A program made the translations under genes and the position numbers. The notes under the pieces are model-generated. The model saw only the letters and a program-made list of their open reading frames with translations. It was not told where the DNA came from and did no database searches. A DNA stretch of 15,661 nt from Actinomycetota bacterium (lineage in GTDB: Bacteria > Actinomycetota > Actinomycetes > Nanopelagicales > Nanopelagicaceae). Shown piece after piece: positions 1 to 10,276 of the stretch (position 1 is its first letter; each line of letters begins with the position of its first letter). The DNA is taken from the NCBI GenBank assembly GCA_002737595.1, contig NSHZ01000033.1, forward strand, positions 1-15,661. Direction: 5' to 3'.

Positions 1-516
1 TTTTTCACCAAGTAAGTAACCAAGAATGATGACGCTCTCAGTCCAGAGGATCGCGCTAATAACGTTCCACTTAAAGAACGTGGCTTTGGGCATTCCAATA
101 ACTCCGGCAATGGGATTAATCAACGTGCGCACGACGGGTACAAATCGCGCGAGGATTAAGGCTTTGGCATATCCGTAACGAGCGAGAAAATCTTCGGTCT
201 TCTTCACACGATCTTGAGAGAAGATGCGACCATCAGGGCGCGCAAAGAGTGGTCTCCCTAACTTCTCACCGATATTGCGCCCCACTTGAGAACCCACAAT
301 GGCGGCAATCGGTGCGCCAATCATCAGCGCCGGCAGACTTAACTGCACTCCCACAGCTTTCATAGCCACACCTGAGGCAGCGACCCCGGCAACAAAGAGC
401 AGCGAATCTCCAGGAAGGATGAGTCCGATCAGCAGTCCAGTTTCCACGAGCAACACCATGAAGACGCCCACGAGGCCGAGGGTTTCAACGATGGATTGCG
501 CACTCAATGGATTCAT
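1..516 (-). CDS. DedA family membrane protein (3' end cut by window edge)
   Basis: This is the first 172 codons of a DedA/SNARE-associated family integral membrane protein, read from an ATG at 516 and still open at base 1. The N-terminal half has a hydrophobic segment with the family pattern ETGLLIGLILPGDSLLF (residues about 25-41). It is followed by more hydrophobic sequence, a charged stretch, and then the second signature ARFVPVVRT...NPIAGVIGMP near residues 123-144. DedA proteins are usually about 200-220 residues, so probably only 30-50 residues are missing. The family is implicated in polyprenyl-phosphate or phospholipid flipping and proton-motive-force homeostasis, but the substrate of this member cannot be told. 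It lies 34 nt downstream of the DUF3151 gene on the same strand, so the two are probably cotranscribed. A ribosome binding site supports the chosen start. The family call is sure; the specific function is open. Confidence 0.93.
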   Translation of the reverse strand, partial: MNPLSAQSIVETLGLVGVFMVLLVETGLLIGLILPGDSLLFVAGVAASGVAMKAVGVQLSLPALMIGAPIAAIVGSQVGRNIGEKLGRPLFARPDGRIFSQDRVKKTEDFLARYGYAKALILARFVPVVRTLINPIAGVIGMPKATFFKWNVISAILWTESVIILGYLLGEK

Positions 517-521
517 CAGTA

Positions 522-527
522 CACCTT
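522..527 (-). promoter_or_regulatory. Ribosome binding site of the DedA gene
   Basis: On the minus strand this reads AAGGTG, five bases before the ATG at 516. It supports that start and shows that the gene has its own Shine-Dalgarno signal although it follows the DUF3151 gene closely. Confidence 0.6.
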
Positions 528-550
528 AGAACGAGAGCGGAGAAAGCGAA

Positions 551-964
551 TTACTTGTTTAAGAATTCTGCAGCGGTGGCACTGGAGTCGCGTAAGAAGA
601 GTGTGCAACGGTCATGCTCTTCACTCTCACCAATCGAACCGGCAGCCCGGCCGAGTGCATGAACAGCGCGCAGCCAACCGCGGTTTCCTTCGTGCTCCCA
701 CGGAACCGGCCCGTGTCCCTTCCAACCATTTCGACGCAAGAGATCAAGACCACGGTGATAGCCGGTGCGCGCAAAGGCGTAGGACTCGAGCACTCGGCCT
801 TGCGCCCAGGCTTCATCTGCCAGCATTGCCCACGGAAGAGGTGAGGCCGGGAAGGCTTTCGCTACTTCATCTGCTCCCTTGCCAGCCGCGAAAAGGGCAT
901 CTGATCCGTCGCTGGGGATATGGGTGGGAGGTGGGCCGCCGAAGAGATCTTGTCCAATAGTCAT
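551..964 (-). CDS. DUF3151 family protein
   Basis: A complete 137-residue soluble protein with no signal peptide or membrane segment. It matches the actinobacterial DUF3151 family: an N-terminal LFGGPPPTHIP (residues 7-17), an alanine-rich helical middle, and the highly conserved block ARTGYHRGLDLLRRNGWKG then HGPVPWEHEGNRGWLRA (about 65-100), followed by ALGRAAGSIGE (about 103-113). The length is typical for the family. The molecular function is unknown. From memory, homologues often lie near purA and fructose-bisphosphate aldolase genes in actinobacteria; here the gene is divergent from purA across a 116-bp spacer, so the two share a promoter region. No good Shine-Dalgarno sequence precedes the ATG at 964; upstream is only a weak GATGGG. 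It probably forms a two-gene unit with the DedA gene downstream. A 154-codon plus-strand reading frame over this gene is a shadow. Confidence 0.9.
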   Translation of the reverse strand: MTIGQDLFGGPPPTHIPSDGSDALFAAGKGADEVAKAFPASPLPWAMLADEAWAQGRVLESYAFARTGYHRGLDLLRRNGWKGHGPVPWEHEGNRGWLRAVHALGRAAGSIGESEEHDRCTLFLRDSSATAAEFLNK

Positions 965-966
965 GA

Positions 967-2929
<1,963 letters not shown>

Positions 2930-2933
<4 letters not shown>

Positions 2934-4210
2934 AAATCCTCGTTATAGGCTCCGGCGGACGCGAACACGCGATTTGCCAGAGTTTGGCGAAGGATCCAGT
3001 CACCACCGAAATCCATTGTGCACCGGGTAATCCTGGGATCGCCAGCCTTGCCACCTTGCATCTGATCAATACTGAAGATGGTGAAGCGGTCGCGCAATTA
3101 GCAAAGAAAATTGGTATCGATCTCGTGGTGATTGGTCCAGAAGTTCCACTCATTGCAGGTGTTGCAGATGTGCTGCGCGAGCATCACATTCCCGTCTTTG
3201 GTCCGAACAAAGCCGCGGCGCAACTTGAAGGTTCCAAAGCGTTCGCAAAAGAAGTGATGCGCGCTGCCGGTGTTGCTACTGCTGACGCCCGTGTCTGCAC
3301 TACGCCGCAAGAAGCCGCTGCAGCACTTGATCTCTTCGGCCCGCCGTATGTGGTGAAAGATGATGGACTCGCAGCCGGCAAGGGAGTGGTTGTCACTCTC
3401 GATCGCGCAGAGGCGCTCGCCCATGCCGCAGCATGTGCGCGGGTAGTGATCGAAGAATTCCTTGATGGCCCCGAAGTTTCACTCTTTGGAATAAGTGATG
3501 GCGCAACCGTCATCCCGATGGATCCTGCGCAAGATTACAAACGCGTGCGAGATAATGACGAAGGCCCGAACACGGGTGGCATGGGGGCCTACTCACCACT
3601 TCCGTGGGCGCCAGTTGATATCAAGGAAGAAGTGCAACGCACTGTTCTCCAGCCGATGATCGATGAGATGGCTAAACGGGGGACTCCCTTTGCGGGTCTG
3701 CTCTATGCGGGCCTAGCCCTCACCAGCAAGGGCATCAAGGTCATTGAATTCAATGCACGCTTTGGTGATCCAGAGACGCAAGTCTTACTTCCCCGTCTTA
3801 CTACTCCACTTGCCACCCTGCTCCATGACGCAGCCACCGGCAATCTCGCGGGTAAGCAAATCAAGTTCAGCAGCGATGCCGCTGTCACGGTGGTGATCGC
3901 CGCGGAAGGTTATCCGGAGCATGTCATCACTGGCGCGCAGATCACGCTTCCGGGTGAAAGCTCCTTGAGTAAGAGCAGTGCCACCATCTTTCACGCGGGT
4001 ACGGAAGAAGTTGATGGCCGGTTAGTGGGCGCCAAAGGGCGGTTACTCACCATCACAGGGATAGGTGCGAGCCTTGAAGAAGCGCGCAAGATCGCCTACG
4101 CCACCATTTCGCAGATCACTATTGCTGGCGCACACTTTCGCACCGACATCGCATCCTTAAAGCAGGAATCAATGAAGCCAGCTGCGAAAGATGAGAGGAT
4201 GAACCCATGA
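2930..4210 (+). CDS. purD: Phosphoribosylamine-glycine ligase (GARS)
   Basis: PurD ligates glycine to 5-phosphoribosylamine with ATP to give GAR, the second step of de novo purine synthesis. The start is the ATG at 2930, overlapping the GNAT stop as ATGA, which gives 426 residues beginning MKILVIGSGGREHAI. The frame stays open 13 codons further upstream, but those residues lie inside the GNAT gene and are not family-like. The N-terminal domain ends near 100. The ATP-grasp domain follows with VVKDDGLAAGKGVVV (about 141-155), IEEFLDGPEVSLF (about 174-186) and GPNTGGMGAYSP (about 212-223). The magnesium-binding EFNARFGDPETQ comes later and the C-terminal domain last. It overlaps purB by ATGA. 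Nothing is missing; the C-terminal tail is slightly long and polar. Confidence 0.98.
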
Positions 4211-5616
4211 GCGTCTTAGCGAATCGGTATGCATCAATGCAGATGCGTGAGATCTGGTCAGCCGAATCAAAGGTGGTCGCTGAGCGCGATCTCTGGATCG
4301 CCGTGCTCAAGGCGCAGAAGGATCTTGGGCTCAATGTCTCTGCTGATGCCATCGCGGCCTACGAAAAGTCGCGCAGTAAAGTCGATCTGGAATCCATCGC
4401 CACACGTGAACGAGTTACCCGTCATGACGTGAAGGCACGCATCGAAGAATTTAACGCACTCGCCGGTCACGAAGCGATTCATACCGGAATGACGAGCCGG
4501 GATCTCACTGAGAACATAGAACAACTACAGATCAAGCGCTCTCTTGAGTTGGTGCGCAATCGCACTGTGGCGCTACTCCACTCACTCGGCGAATTATCGG
4601 CCACCTACGCAGAGCAACCGATCTCTGGTCGTTCACATAACGTGCCGGCGCAAATGACCACTCTCGGAAAGCGCTTCGCAAATGCCGCTCAAGAGAGCCT
4701 CATCGCATTTGAACGTATCGAATCTTTCCTCTCGCGGTACCCCATGCGCGGAATCAAAGGTCCAGTAGGAACTGCCCAAGATGCACTCGATCTCTTCGAT
4801 GGAGACGAAGAAAAGTTCGCCAAGTTAGAAGAGCGCATCGCCGCACACCTGGGTTTTGAACGCACTCTCATCTCTGTGGGTCAGGTGTATCCGCGTTCCC
4901 TTGATTACGAAGCACTCACCGCACTCGTGCAACTTGCATCTGGTCCATCATCACTTGCTACCAGCATTCGTTTAATGGCCGGCGCCGAACTTGTCACCGA
5001 AGGTTTCGCTGATGGCCAAGTGGGTTCCTCTGCGATGCCACACAAGATGAATACACGTTCCTGCGAACGTATCAACGGACTCGCAGTAGTACTTCGTGGC
5101 TATGCACAGATGATCGCGGAAATCTCGGGTGATCAATGGAACGAAGGCGATGTCTCTTGTTCCGTAGTGCGCCGCGTTGCACTCGCTGACGCGTTCTACG
5201 CTATCGACGGAGTACTCGAAACTACCCTTACCGTTCTTAAAGAGTTCGGCGCTTTCCCCGAAGTGATCTCACGTGAGATCGAGCGTTACTTGCCGTTCCT
5301 AGCGACCACCAAGATTCTCATGGCATGTGTGAAGGCTGGTACTGGTCGCGAAGGTGCCCATGAAGCGATCAAGGAACATGCAGTCGCGGTGGCGCTAGAG
5401 ATGCGCGCTGGTCGCAGTAGTAACGATCTCCTTGATCGACTCGCAGGCGATGCGCGCGTGCCACTCGATCGCGCCGCACTCGATGCACTCCTAGCGACAC
5501 CACTGGAATTCACCGGCGCTGCGCGCTCGCAAACTAAAGCGATCATCGACGCGATCAACACCGTTACAAAGCGATATCCGGATGCGGCGAAGTACCGCGC
5601 CGGCGCCATCTTCTAA
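4207..5616 (+). CDS. purB: Adenylosuccinate lyase
   Basis: PurB acts twice in the pathway: it cleaves SAICAR to AICAR plus fumarate, and adenylosuccinate to AMP plus fumarate, the latter directly after PurA. It is a 469-residue protein of the fumarase/aspartase superfamily, normal in length. Recognisable are TRHDVKARIEEFN (about 71-83), GMTSRDLTEN (about 94-103), GRSHNVPAQMTTLGKRFAN with the likely acid histidine (H144), and the signature loop GSSAMPHKMN (273-282) that carries the catalytic serine. The variant MNTRSCERING after the loop is typical of the form found in actinobacteria. Start ATG at 4207 overlaps the purD stop as ATGA. purC begins 17 nt after its stop. Confidence 0.97.
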   Translation: MSVLANRYASMQMREIWSAESKVVAERDLWIAVLKAQKDLGLNVSADAIAAYEKSRSKVDLESIATRERVTRHDVKARIEEFNALAGHEAIHTGMTSRDLTENIEQLQIKRSLELVRNRTVALLHSLGELSATYAEQPISGRSHNVPAQMTTLGKRFANAAQESLIAFERIESFLSRYPMRGIKGPVGTAQDALDLFDGDEEKFAKLEERIAAHLGFERTLISVGQVYPRSLDYEALTALVQLASGPSSLATSIRLMAGAELVTEGFADGQVGSSAMPHKMNTRSCERINGLAVVLRGYAQMIAEISGDQWNEGDVSCSVVRRVALADAFYAIDGVLETTLTVLKEFGAFPEVISREIERYLPFLATTKILMACVKAGTGREGAHEAIKEHAVAVALEMRAGRSSNDLLDRLAGDARVPLDRAALDALLATPLEFTGAARSQTKAIIDAINTVTKRYPDAAKYRAGAIF

Positions 5617-5632
5617 TCGTGAAGCCCACAGA

Positions 5633-6520
5633 GTGAGCGGCTTCGGACCAGCAGGTCCACCACCTGCCATTGCAATTCCTGGTTGGGAACATATCCGCAC
5701 GGGAAAAGTTCGCGATCTCTATCGCAACGATGCTAGGCAGATACTTATGGTGGCGAGTGATCGCATCTCCGCCTTCGACTGGGTGCTACCCACTCTTATT
5801 CCCAACAAAGGTATCGTTCTTACGCAGCTCTCGCTCTGGTGGTTTAAGCAGATCGCTGACATTGTGCCCAATCACGTGATCTCAACTGATGTCCCGCAAG
5901 AAGTTAATAAGCGTGCGGTCATATGTGAAGAACTCACTATGTTTCCAGTTGAGTGTGTAGTTCGCGGATATCTCACTGGTTCAGGTCTGGTGGAATATAT
6001 CGAAAGCGGTACTGTCTGCGGCATCGATCTTTCACCCGGCCTCGTTGATGGAAGTGAATTACCCGAACCCATTTTCACTCCCGCGATGAAGGCAGAAGTG
6101 GGCGAGCACGACGAGAACGTGTCCTTCGATCGCGTCGTTGATCTCATCGGCATCGAAGATGCGAACACTCTTCGCACACTTTCCATCGCGATTTACAAAC
6201 GCGCACACTCGATTGCGAAGGGGCGAGGCATTATTCTCGCCGACACTAAATTTGAATTTGGCCGAAACTCTGCAGGTGTGATCACATTGGGAGATGAAGC
6301 CCTCACCCCTGATTCTTCACGGTTTTGGCAATTAACGGAGTGGAAGCCTGGTCAGGCGCAACCTTCCTATGACAAGCAATTTCTCCGTGATTGGTTAGCA
6401 AAATCAGAGTGGGATAAGAACGGTGAATTCCCACCACCCGAACTTTCACGCGTAGTCATCGCCGAGACCCAAAGTAAGTACACAGAGTCATACCTGCGGA
6501 TAACTGGGAGCATGTTTTAA
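5633..6520 (+). CDS. purC: SAICAR synthetase
   Basis: PurC condenses CAIR with aspartate and ATP to give SAICAR, which PurB then cleaves. I chose the GTG at 5633, giving 295 residues. The only in-frame alternative upstream is an ATG at 5582 inside purB, which would add an unconserved arginine- and proline-rich leader. Family blocks: GKVRDLY (24-30), ASDRISAFDWVLP (41-53), FPVECVVRGYLTGSGL (about 104-119) and GIILADTKFEFG in the C-terminal half. The length matches actinobacterial PurC. Unlike the other junctions in these operons, it is separated from purB by 17 nt and lacks a clear ribosome binding site. A five-codon GTG reading frame (5619-5636) ends with GTGA on the purC start and could couple translation, though this may be chance. 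It ends one base from the convergent gene. Confidence 0.95.
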   Translation: MSGFGPAGPPPAIAIPGWEHIRTGKVRDLYRNDARQILMVASDRISAFDWVLPTLIPNKGIVLTQLSLWWFKQIADIVPNHVISTDVPQEVNKRAVICEELTMFPVECVVRGYLTGSGLVEYIESGTVCGIDLSPGLVDGSELPEPIFTPAMKAEVGEHDENVSFDRVVDLIGIEDANTLRTLSIAIYKRAHSIAKGRGIILADTKFEFGRNSAGVITLGDEALTPDSSRFWQLTEWKPGQAQPSYDKQFLRDWLAKSEWDKNGEFPPPELSRVVIAETQSKYTESYLRITGSMF

Positions 6521-6521
6521 A

Positions 6522-6998
6522 TTAAAGATCGACGAGGCGAAAGACGGGGATGGTACGCGAAGTGCGTTGCGCATACGATCTAAAGAATCGCCAATCGAGA
6601 ATCAATTTTTCATAGGCCGCACTGCGCTCAGCTTCATCCACCAAATTGATTACGCGAATCTTCCGCGTCACACCGTTTACTTCTAGCAAGCACTCACTCG
6701 TGGGATTCTCCGCCGCCGCAATCGCGTTCAGTGCCCACTCGGGCGCGCTCGACATGCCGCCAGCTGACCCAGCCACCACCCAGGCATCGCCATCGGGAGC
6801 ACCCAACAACGGAGTGAGTCGTGGCATTCCGCTCTTTCGCCCCGGCAAAGTCACCCAGATCACCAGTGCCCCGCCCGGAAAGCTCTTCCCTGCTCGCCCG
6901 CGACTGACCCGATGGAGCCATTTATGCCCACCGGTAAGCGTGCGCAGGATTCCACCCATGAGCGCGTCATACCCAGAAGTTGAGAGGGGCAGGTGCAT
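6522..6998 (-). CDS. Deazaflavin (F420)-dependent nitroreductase/quinone reductase family protein
   Basis: A complete 158-residue protein resembling the Ddn-type split-barrel family that uses the deazaflavin F420H2 to reduce quinones or nitro compounds, common in actinobacteria. Visible are the hydrophobic strand ALVIWVTLPGRKSGMPRLTPLL (about 44-65), whose GRKSG-x-PR-x-x-PL pattern is the family hallmark, then DAWVVAGSAGGMSSAPEWALN (about 71-91), and the C-terminal YAQRTSRTIPVFRL (about 142-155). The N-terminal 40 residues are basic and include GGHKWLHR. The substrate is unknown; F420 use is inferred from the family. The gene interrupts the two plus-strand purine operons in reverse orientation. 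It ends one base from purC and is divergent from purS. A Shine-Dalgarno AGGA seven bases upstream supports the ATG at 6998. Confidence 0.85.
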   Translation of the reverse strand: MHLPLSTSGYDALMGGILRTLTGGHKWLHRVSRGRAGKSFPGGALVIWVTLPGRKSGMPRLTPLLGAPDGDAWVVAGSAGGMSSAPEWALNAIAAAENPTSECLLEVNGVTRKIRVINLVDEAERSAAYEKLILDWRFFRSYAQRTSRTIPVFRLVDL

Positions 6999-7005
6999 CT
7001 GACCA

Positions 7006-7009
7006 TCCT
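7006..7009 (-). promoter_or_regulatory. Ribosome binding site of the F420-type reductase gene
   Basis: On the minus strand this reads AGGA (within AGGATGG), seven bases before the ATG at 6998, a normal Shine-Dalgarno distance. It supports the chosen start and means this gene, unlike purA and purS, probably has a leader. Confidence 0.5.
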
Positions 7010-7032
7010 GCTACTTATTGGCGACTTTGCAA

Positions 7033-7059
7033 GCCTGAGATGAGCGCTATTACTCAGGC
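7033..7059. promoter_or_regulatory. Inverted repeat GCCTGAG-N13-CTCAGGC upstream of purS
   Basis: A perfect 7-bp inverted repeat with a 13-base spacer lies in the 103-bp region between the divergent reductase gene and purS, 31 bp upstream of the proposed purS -10 box. No T-run follows and no gene ends here, so it is not a terminator. Its position suits an operator. Its spacer and right arm contain GATGAGC and ACTCAG, which also occur upstream of purA at 994-1014. The regulatory role is inferred. Confidence 0.4.
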
Positions 7060-7090
7060 GATTTCGACACTCTGTTGAGCGCGAAATTAC

Positions 7091-7096
7091 TAAGAT
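7091..7096 (+). promoter_or_regulatory. Probable -10 box of purS, leaderless transcript
   Basis: TAAGAT ends five bases before the GTG of purS, so transcription would begin about at the start codon. The AAGG next to the GTG is too close to act as a Shine-Dalgarno sequence. A TTCGAC lies 22 bp upstream; there is no good -35 at 17 bp. This is the natural promoter for purS-purQ-purL-SCP_3-purF-purM. Confidence 0.45.
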
Positions 7097-7101
7097 TAAG
7101 G

Positions 7102-7347
7102 GTGGCAAAAGTGGTGGTTGATGTCTCACTGAAGGCCGAAATCCTCGACCCGCAGGGTCAGGCGATTACCGCCGCACTGCCTCGCCTAGGATTCGCCGGC
7201 ATCACCTCCGTGCGCCAAGGAAAGTCATTTGAAATCGACTTCGAAGGTCTCGCTACACCAGAGCGCCTCGCCGATATTGAGAAGGCCGCCTCACTCTTGC
7301 TCGCTAATCCTGTGATCGAAAACTTCACCGTTCGAGTGGTCGAATGA
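7102..7347 (+). CDS. purS: FGAM synthetase subunit PurS
   Basis: PurS is the small structural subunit that bridges PurQ and PurL in the three-part formylglycinamidine ribonucleotide synthetase. With the GTG at 7102 the protein has 81 residues and begins [11 protein letters not shown], followed by the family motif [10 protein letters not shown] (about 12-21), then [19 protein letters not shown] (about 27-45) and a helix before the final strand [10 protein letters not shown]. The length is typical. The frame is open nine codons further upstream from a TTG at 7075, but those residues do not fit the family, and the -10 box just before the GTG argues for the shorter form. It is the first gene of the second purine operon and overlaps purQ by ATGA. 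Confidence 0.93.
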   Translation: MAKVVVDVSLKAEILDPQGQAITAALPRLGFAGITSVRQGKSFEIDFEGLATPERLADIEKAASLLLANPVIENFTVRVVE

Positions 7348-8015
7348 AAGTCGGGGTTGTCACCTTCCCTGGCTCACTAGATGACCGCGACGCCCAGCGC
7401 GCAATACGTATTGCCGGGGCTACCCCCGTTCCACTCTGGCATGCAGATACTGATTTAAAGAAAGTTGATGCGGTAGTTCTCCCCGGCGGCTTTTCTTACG
7501 GCGATTACTTGCGGTGCGGAGCCATCGCACGCTTTGCACCCATTATGGAATCAGTAATCTCGCGGGCGAACGATGGCATGCCACTCCTTGGAATTTGTAA
7601 CGGCTTTCAAATTCTCTGCGAATCACATCTGCTCCCCGGTGTCCTCGTTCGCAATCACGAATTACATTTCCTCTGCCGCGATCAACGCATCAGTATTAAG
7701 AACAATGAAACTTCATGGACTCGCGGTTATGCACTCAATCAGGAAATTGTTGTCCCATTAAAAAATGGGGAAGGTTCCTTTCAGTGTGATGACACTGTTT
7801 TGGAAATGTTAGAGAACGAAAACCGCATCGTGGCGCGTTATGTGGGTCGCAATCCCAACGGATCACGTAACAAGATTGCTGGCATCACTAATGAACGCGG
7901 AAATATAGTGGGGCTGATGCCACACCCCGAACATGCAGTAGAAGATCTCACTGGGCCAGGAACCGATGGCCTGCCCTTCTTCACTTCACTTCTCATGCAA
8001 GCAGTCAACGCATGA
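7344..8015 (+). CDS. purQ: FGAM synthetase glutaminase subunit PurQ
   Basis: PurQ hydrolyses glutamine and delivers ammonia to PurL for conversion of FGAR to FGAM. It is a 223-residue class I glutamine amidotransferase of usual size. The N-terminus [17 protein letters not shown] is typical, as is [19 protein letters not shown] (about 44-62). The nucleophile cysteine lies in GICNGFQIL (C85), and the other triad residues in MPHPEHAVE (H194, E196). The segment [22 protein letters not shown] before it is also family-like. It overlaps purS upstream and purL downstream by ATGA, fitting equal synthesis of the three subunits of one complex. Confidence 0.97.
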   Translation: MKVGVVTFPGSLDDRDAQRAIRIAGATPVPLWHADTDLKKVDAVVLPGGFSYGDYLRCGAIARFAPIMESVISRANDGMPLLGICNGFQILCESHLLPGVLVRNHELHFLCRDQRISIKNNETSWTRGYALNQEIVVPLKNGEGSFQCDDTVLEMLENENRIVARYVGRNPNGSRNKIAGITNERGNIVGLMPHPEHAVEDLTGPGTDGLPFFTSLLMQAVNA

Positions 8016-10276
8016 GCCTCGACACCGTTGCTGCAGCCATCAAAAACCCTTTAAAAGAACAGCCTTTTGCTGCCCTTGGCCTGAAACCTGATGAGTATGC
8101 GCGCATCGTAGAAATCCTCGGACGCCGTCCCACGAGTAGCGAGCTCGCGATGTATAGCGTGATGTGGAGCGAACACTGCTCCTACAAATCAAGCAAAGTG
8201 CATCTCAAACAATTCAGTGATAAGGCGCCCAAGAGTGATGCGCTCCTCGTCGGAATCGGTGAGAATGCAGGCGTGGTCGATATCGGTCAAGGCTACGCAG
8301 TTACTTTTAAAGTGGAATCACATAACCATCCAAGTTTTGTGGAACCGTATCAAGGCGCAGCCACCGGTATCGGTGGCATCGTGCGCGACATCCTCACCAT
8401 GGGCGCACGTCCCATCGCCGTCATGGATCCTCTTCGTTTCGGCCGCGCCGATGCACCCGACACCAAGCGCGTACTCCCTGGCATCGTCGCTGGCATCAGC
8501 GGTTATGGAAATTGCCTTGGCCTACCCAACATCGGTGGCGAAGTAGTGTTCGACGAAACCTATGCAGGCAACCCACTGGTAAACGCGCTCTGCGTCGGTG
8601 TGATGCGACACGAAGACATCAAACTTGCCAAAGCTGCCGGCGCTGGAAACCTCGTGGTGCTCTTCGGTGCCAAAACTGGTGGCGATGGCATCGGCGGTGT
8701 TTCGGTACTCGCCAGCGAAACTTTTCAATCAAGCGCCGATGGTAAAGACCGGGCGAAACGACCCAGCGTGCAAGTGGGCGATCCTTTCCTCGAGAAACTT
8801 CTCATCGAGTGCTCACTAGAAATCTTCAAAGAAGATCTCGTGGTCGGTATTCAAGATCTAGGGGGCGCCGGCCTCTCTTGTGCCACTAGCGAGCTCGCCT
8901 CCGCCGGCACCGGTGGCATGCATATTTACCTCGATCGAGTGCCGCTCCGTGATGCCACCCTCTCCCCCGAAGAAATCCTGATGAGTGAGTCACAAGAGCG
9001 CATGTGCGCCATCGTGGAGCCGAGCAAGATCGAGCGCTTTTTAGAGATCTGTAAGAAGTGGGATGTCACCGTCACCGTGATTGGTGAGGTCACCGATGAC
9101 ACGCGTCTGCACATTGAATGGAAGGGCGATCTCATCGTCGATGTGCCGCCGCGCACCGTCGCCCACGATGGTCCGGTCTACCAGCGCCCCCTCTCCAAAC
9201 CGCCGACACAAGATGCGCTCAATGCGGATATTCCCGCCATTGCGCGACCCACCAATGGCGCACAACTAGCCAAAGAGGTCCTCGCACTCATCGCCACTCC
9301 CAACATGGCAGACAAGAGTTGGGTCACTGATCAATTCGATCGTTACGTGCAAGGAAATACCGTGCTTGCACAACCAGAAGATTCTGGAATGGTGCGCATC
9401 GATGAGAAGACTCATCTGGGTGTCGCACTCTCCACCGATGCTAATGGTCGTTGGTGCAAACTTGATCCCTACGAAGGTGCGAGGCTCGCACTCGCCGAGG
9501 CGTATCGCAATGTCGCCACCTCGGGCGCTACTCCACTTGCAGTGACTAACTGTCTTAACTTTGGATCGCCGGAAGATCCCCATGTGATGTGGCAATTCGA
9601 ACGCGCGGTCTCTGGCTTAGCGGATGGATGTTTAGAACTAGGTCTTCCCGTCACCGGTGGAAACGTCTCGTTCTACAACCAGACAGGCGATGTAGCGATT
9701 CTCCCCACACCCGTTATCGGTGTACTCGGTGTCATTCAAGATGTACGAAAGCGCATCCCGAGTAGTTTTCAAGCAGCACATGAAGTGATCGTCCTTTTAG
9801 GAATTACTAACGAAGATCTCGCGGGTAGCGAGTGGGCGCACATGCACGGACACCTTGGTGGTCTGCCACCGCGCGCCAACCTGCCACACGAAGCGCGTCT
9901 GGCGAATCTGATGACCGACATCATGAAGCACAACATTGCCACCGCGGCACACGATTTGAGTGAAGGGGGCTTAGCGATCGCGCTCGCGGAAATGGCGCTT
10001 CGCAAAAAGATCGGTGCCACTGTGCGACTCGCTAATCATGCTGATCCATTCATCGCACTCTTCTCAGAATCCCCCGGACGCATTCTCATCACCACCAATC
10101 GCGATCGTGTCGATCAACTGATCAACACTGCAAAGTTTCATCGCGTGAGAGCCAAGGAGCTCGGTACCACTGGCGGCGATCACTTCGAAATTGATGGTCA
10201 ATTCGTAATTGATCTTGCAACACTCAAAAGCGCACACGAAGAAACTTTCCCGCGTCTCTTTGGAAGTGACTCATGA
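8012..10276 (+). CDS. purL: FGAM synthetase catalytic subunit PurL
   Basis: PurL is the synthetase subunit that uses ATP and ammonia from PurQ to turn FGAR into FGAM. At 754 residues it is the small form that requires separate PurQ and PurS, matching the two genes just upstream. Visible are [12 protein letters not shown] (about 51-62, with catalytic H55), [27 protein letters not shown] in the first ATP-binding half, [20 protein letters not shown] (about 280-299), and in the second half [29 protein letters not shown] and [17 protein letters not shown]. The duplicated PurM-like architecture is therefore complete. It overlaps purQ and the SCP_3 gene by ATGA. Confidence 0.98.
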   Translation: MSLDTVAAAIKNPLKEQPFAALGLKPDEYARIVEILGRRPTSSELAMYSVMWSEHCSYKSSKVHLKQFSDKAPKSDALLVGIGENAGVVDIGQGYAVTFKVESHNHPSFVEPYQGAATGIGGIVRDILTMGARPIAVMDPLRFGRADAPDTKRVLPGIVAGISGYGNCLGLPNIGGEVVFDETYAGNPLVNALCVGVMRHEDIKLAKAAGAGNLVVLFGAKTGGDGIGGVSVLASETFQSSADGKDRAKRPSVQVGDPFLEKLLIECSLEIFKEDLVVGIQDLGGAGLSCATSELASAGTGGMHIYLDRVPLRDATLSPEEILMSESQERMCAIVEPSKIERFLEICKKWDVTVTVIGEVTDDTRLHIEWKGDLIVDVPPRTVAHDGPVYQRPLSKPPTQDALNADIPAIARPTNGAQLAKEVLALIATPNMADKSWVTDQFDRYVQGNTVLAQPEDSGMVRIDEKTHLGVALSTDANGRWCKLDPYEGARLALAEAYRNVATSGATPLAVTNCLNFGSPEDPHVMWQFERAVSGLADGCLELGLPVTGGNVSFYNQTGDVAILPTPVIGVLGVIQDVRKRIPSSFQAAHEVIVLLGITNEDLAGSEWAHMHGHLGGLPPRANLPHEARLANLMTDIMKHNIATAAHDLSEGGLAIALAEMALRKKIGATVRLANHADPFIALFSESPGRILITTNRDRVDQLINTAKFHRVRAKELGTTGGDHFEIDGQFVIDLATLKSAHEETFPRLFGSDS

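Noticed and set aside
496..960. Plus-strand 154-codon reading frame
   Set aside because: It lies opposite the DUF3151 gene, is rich in arginine, histidine and proline, and shows no family pattern; it is a shadow frame.
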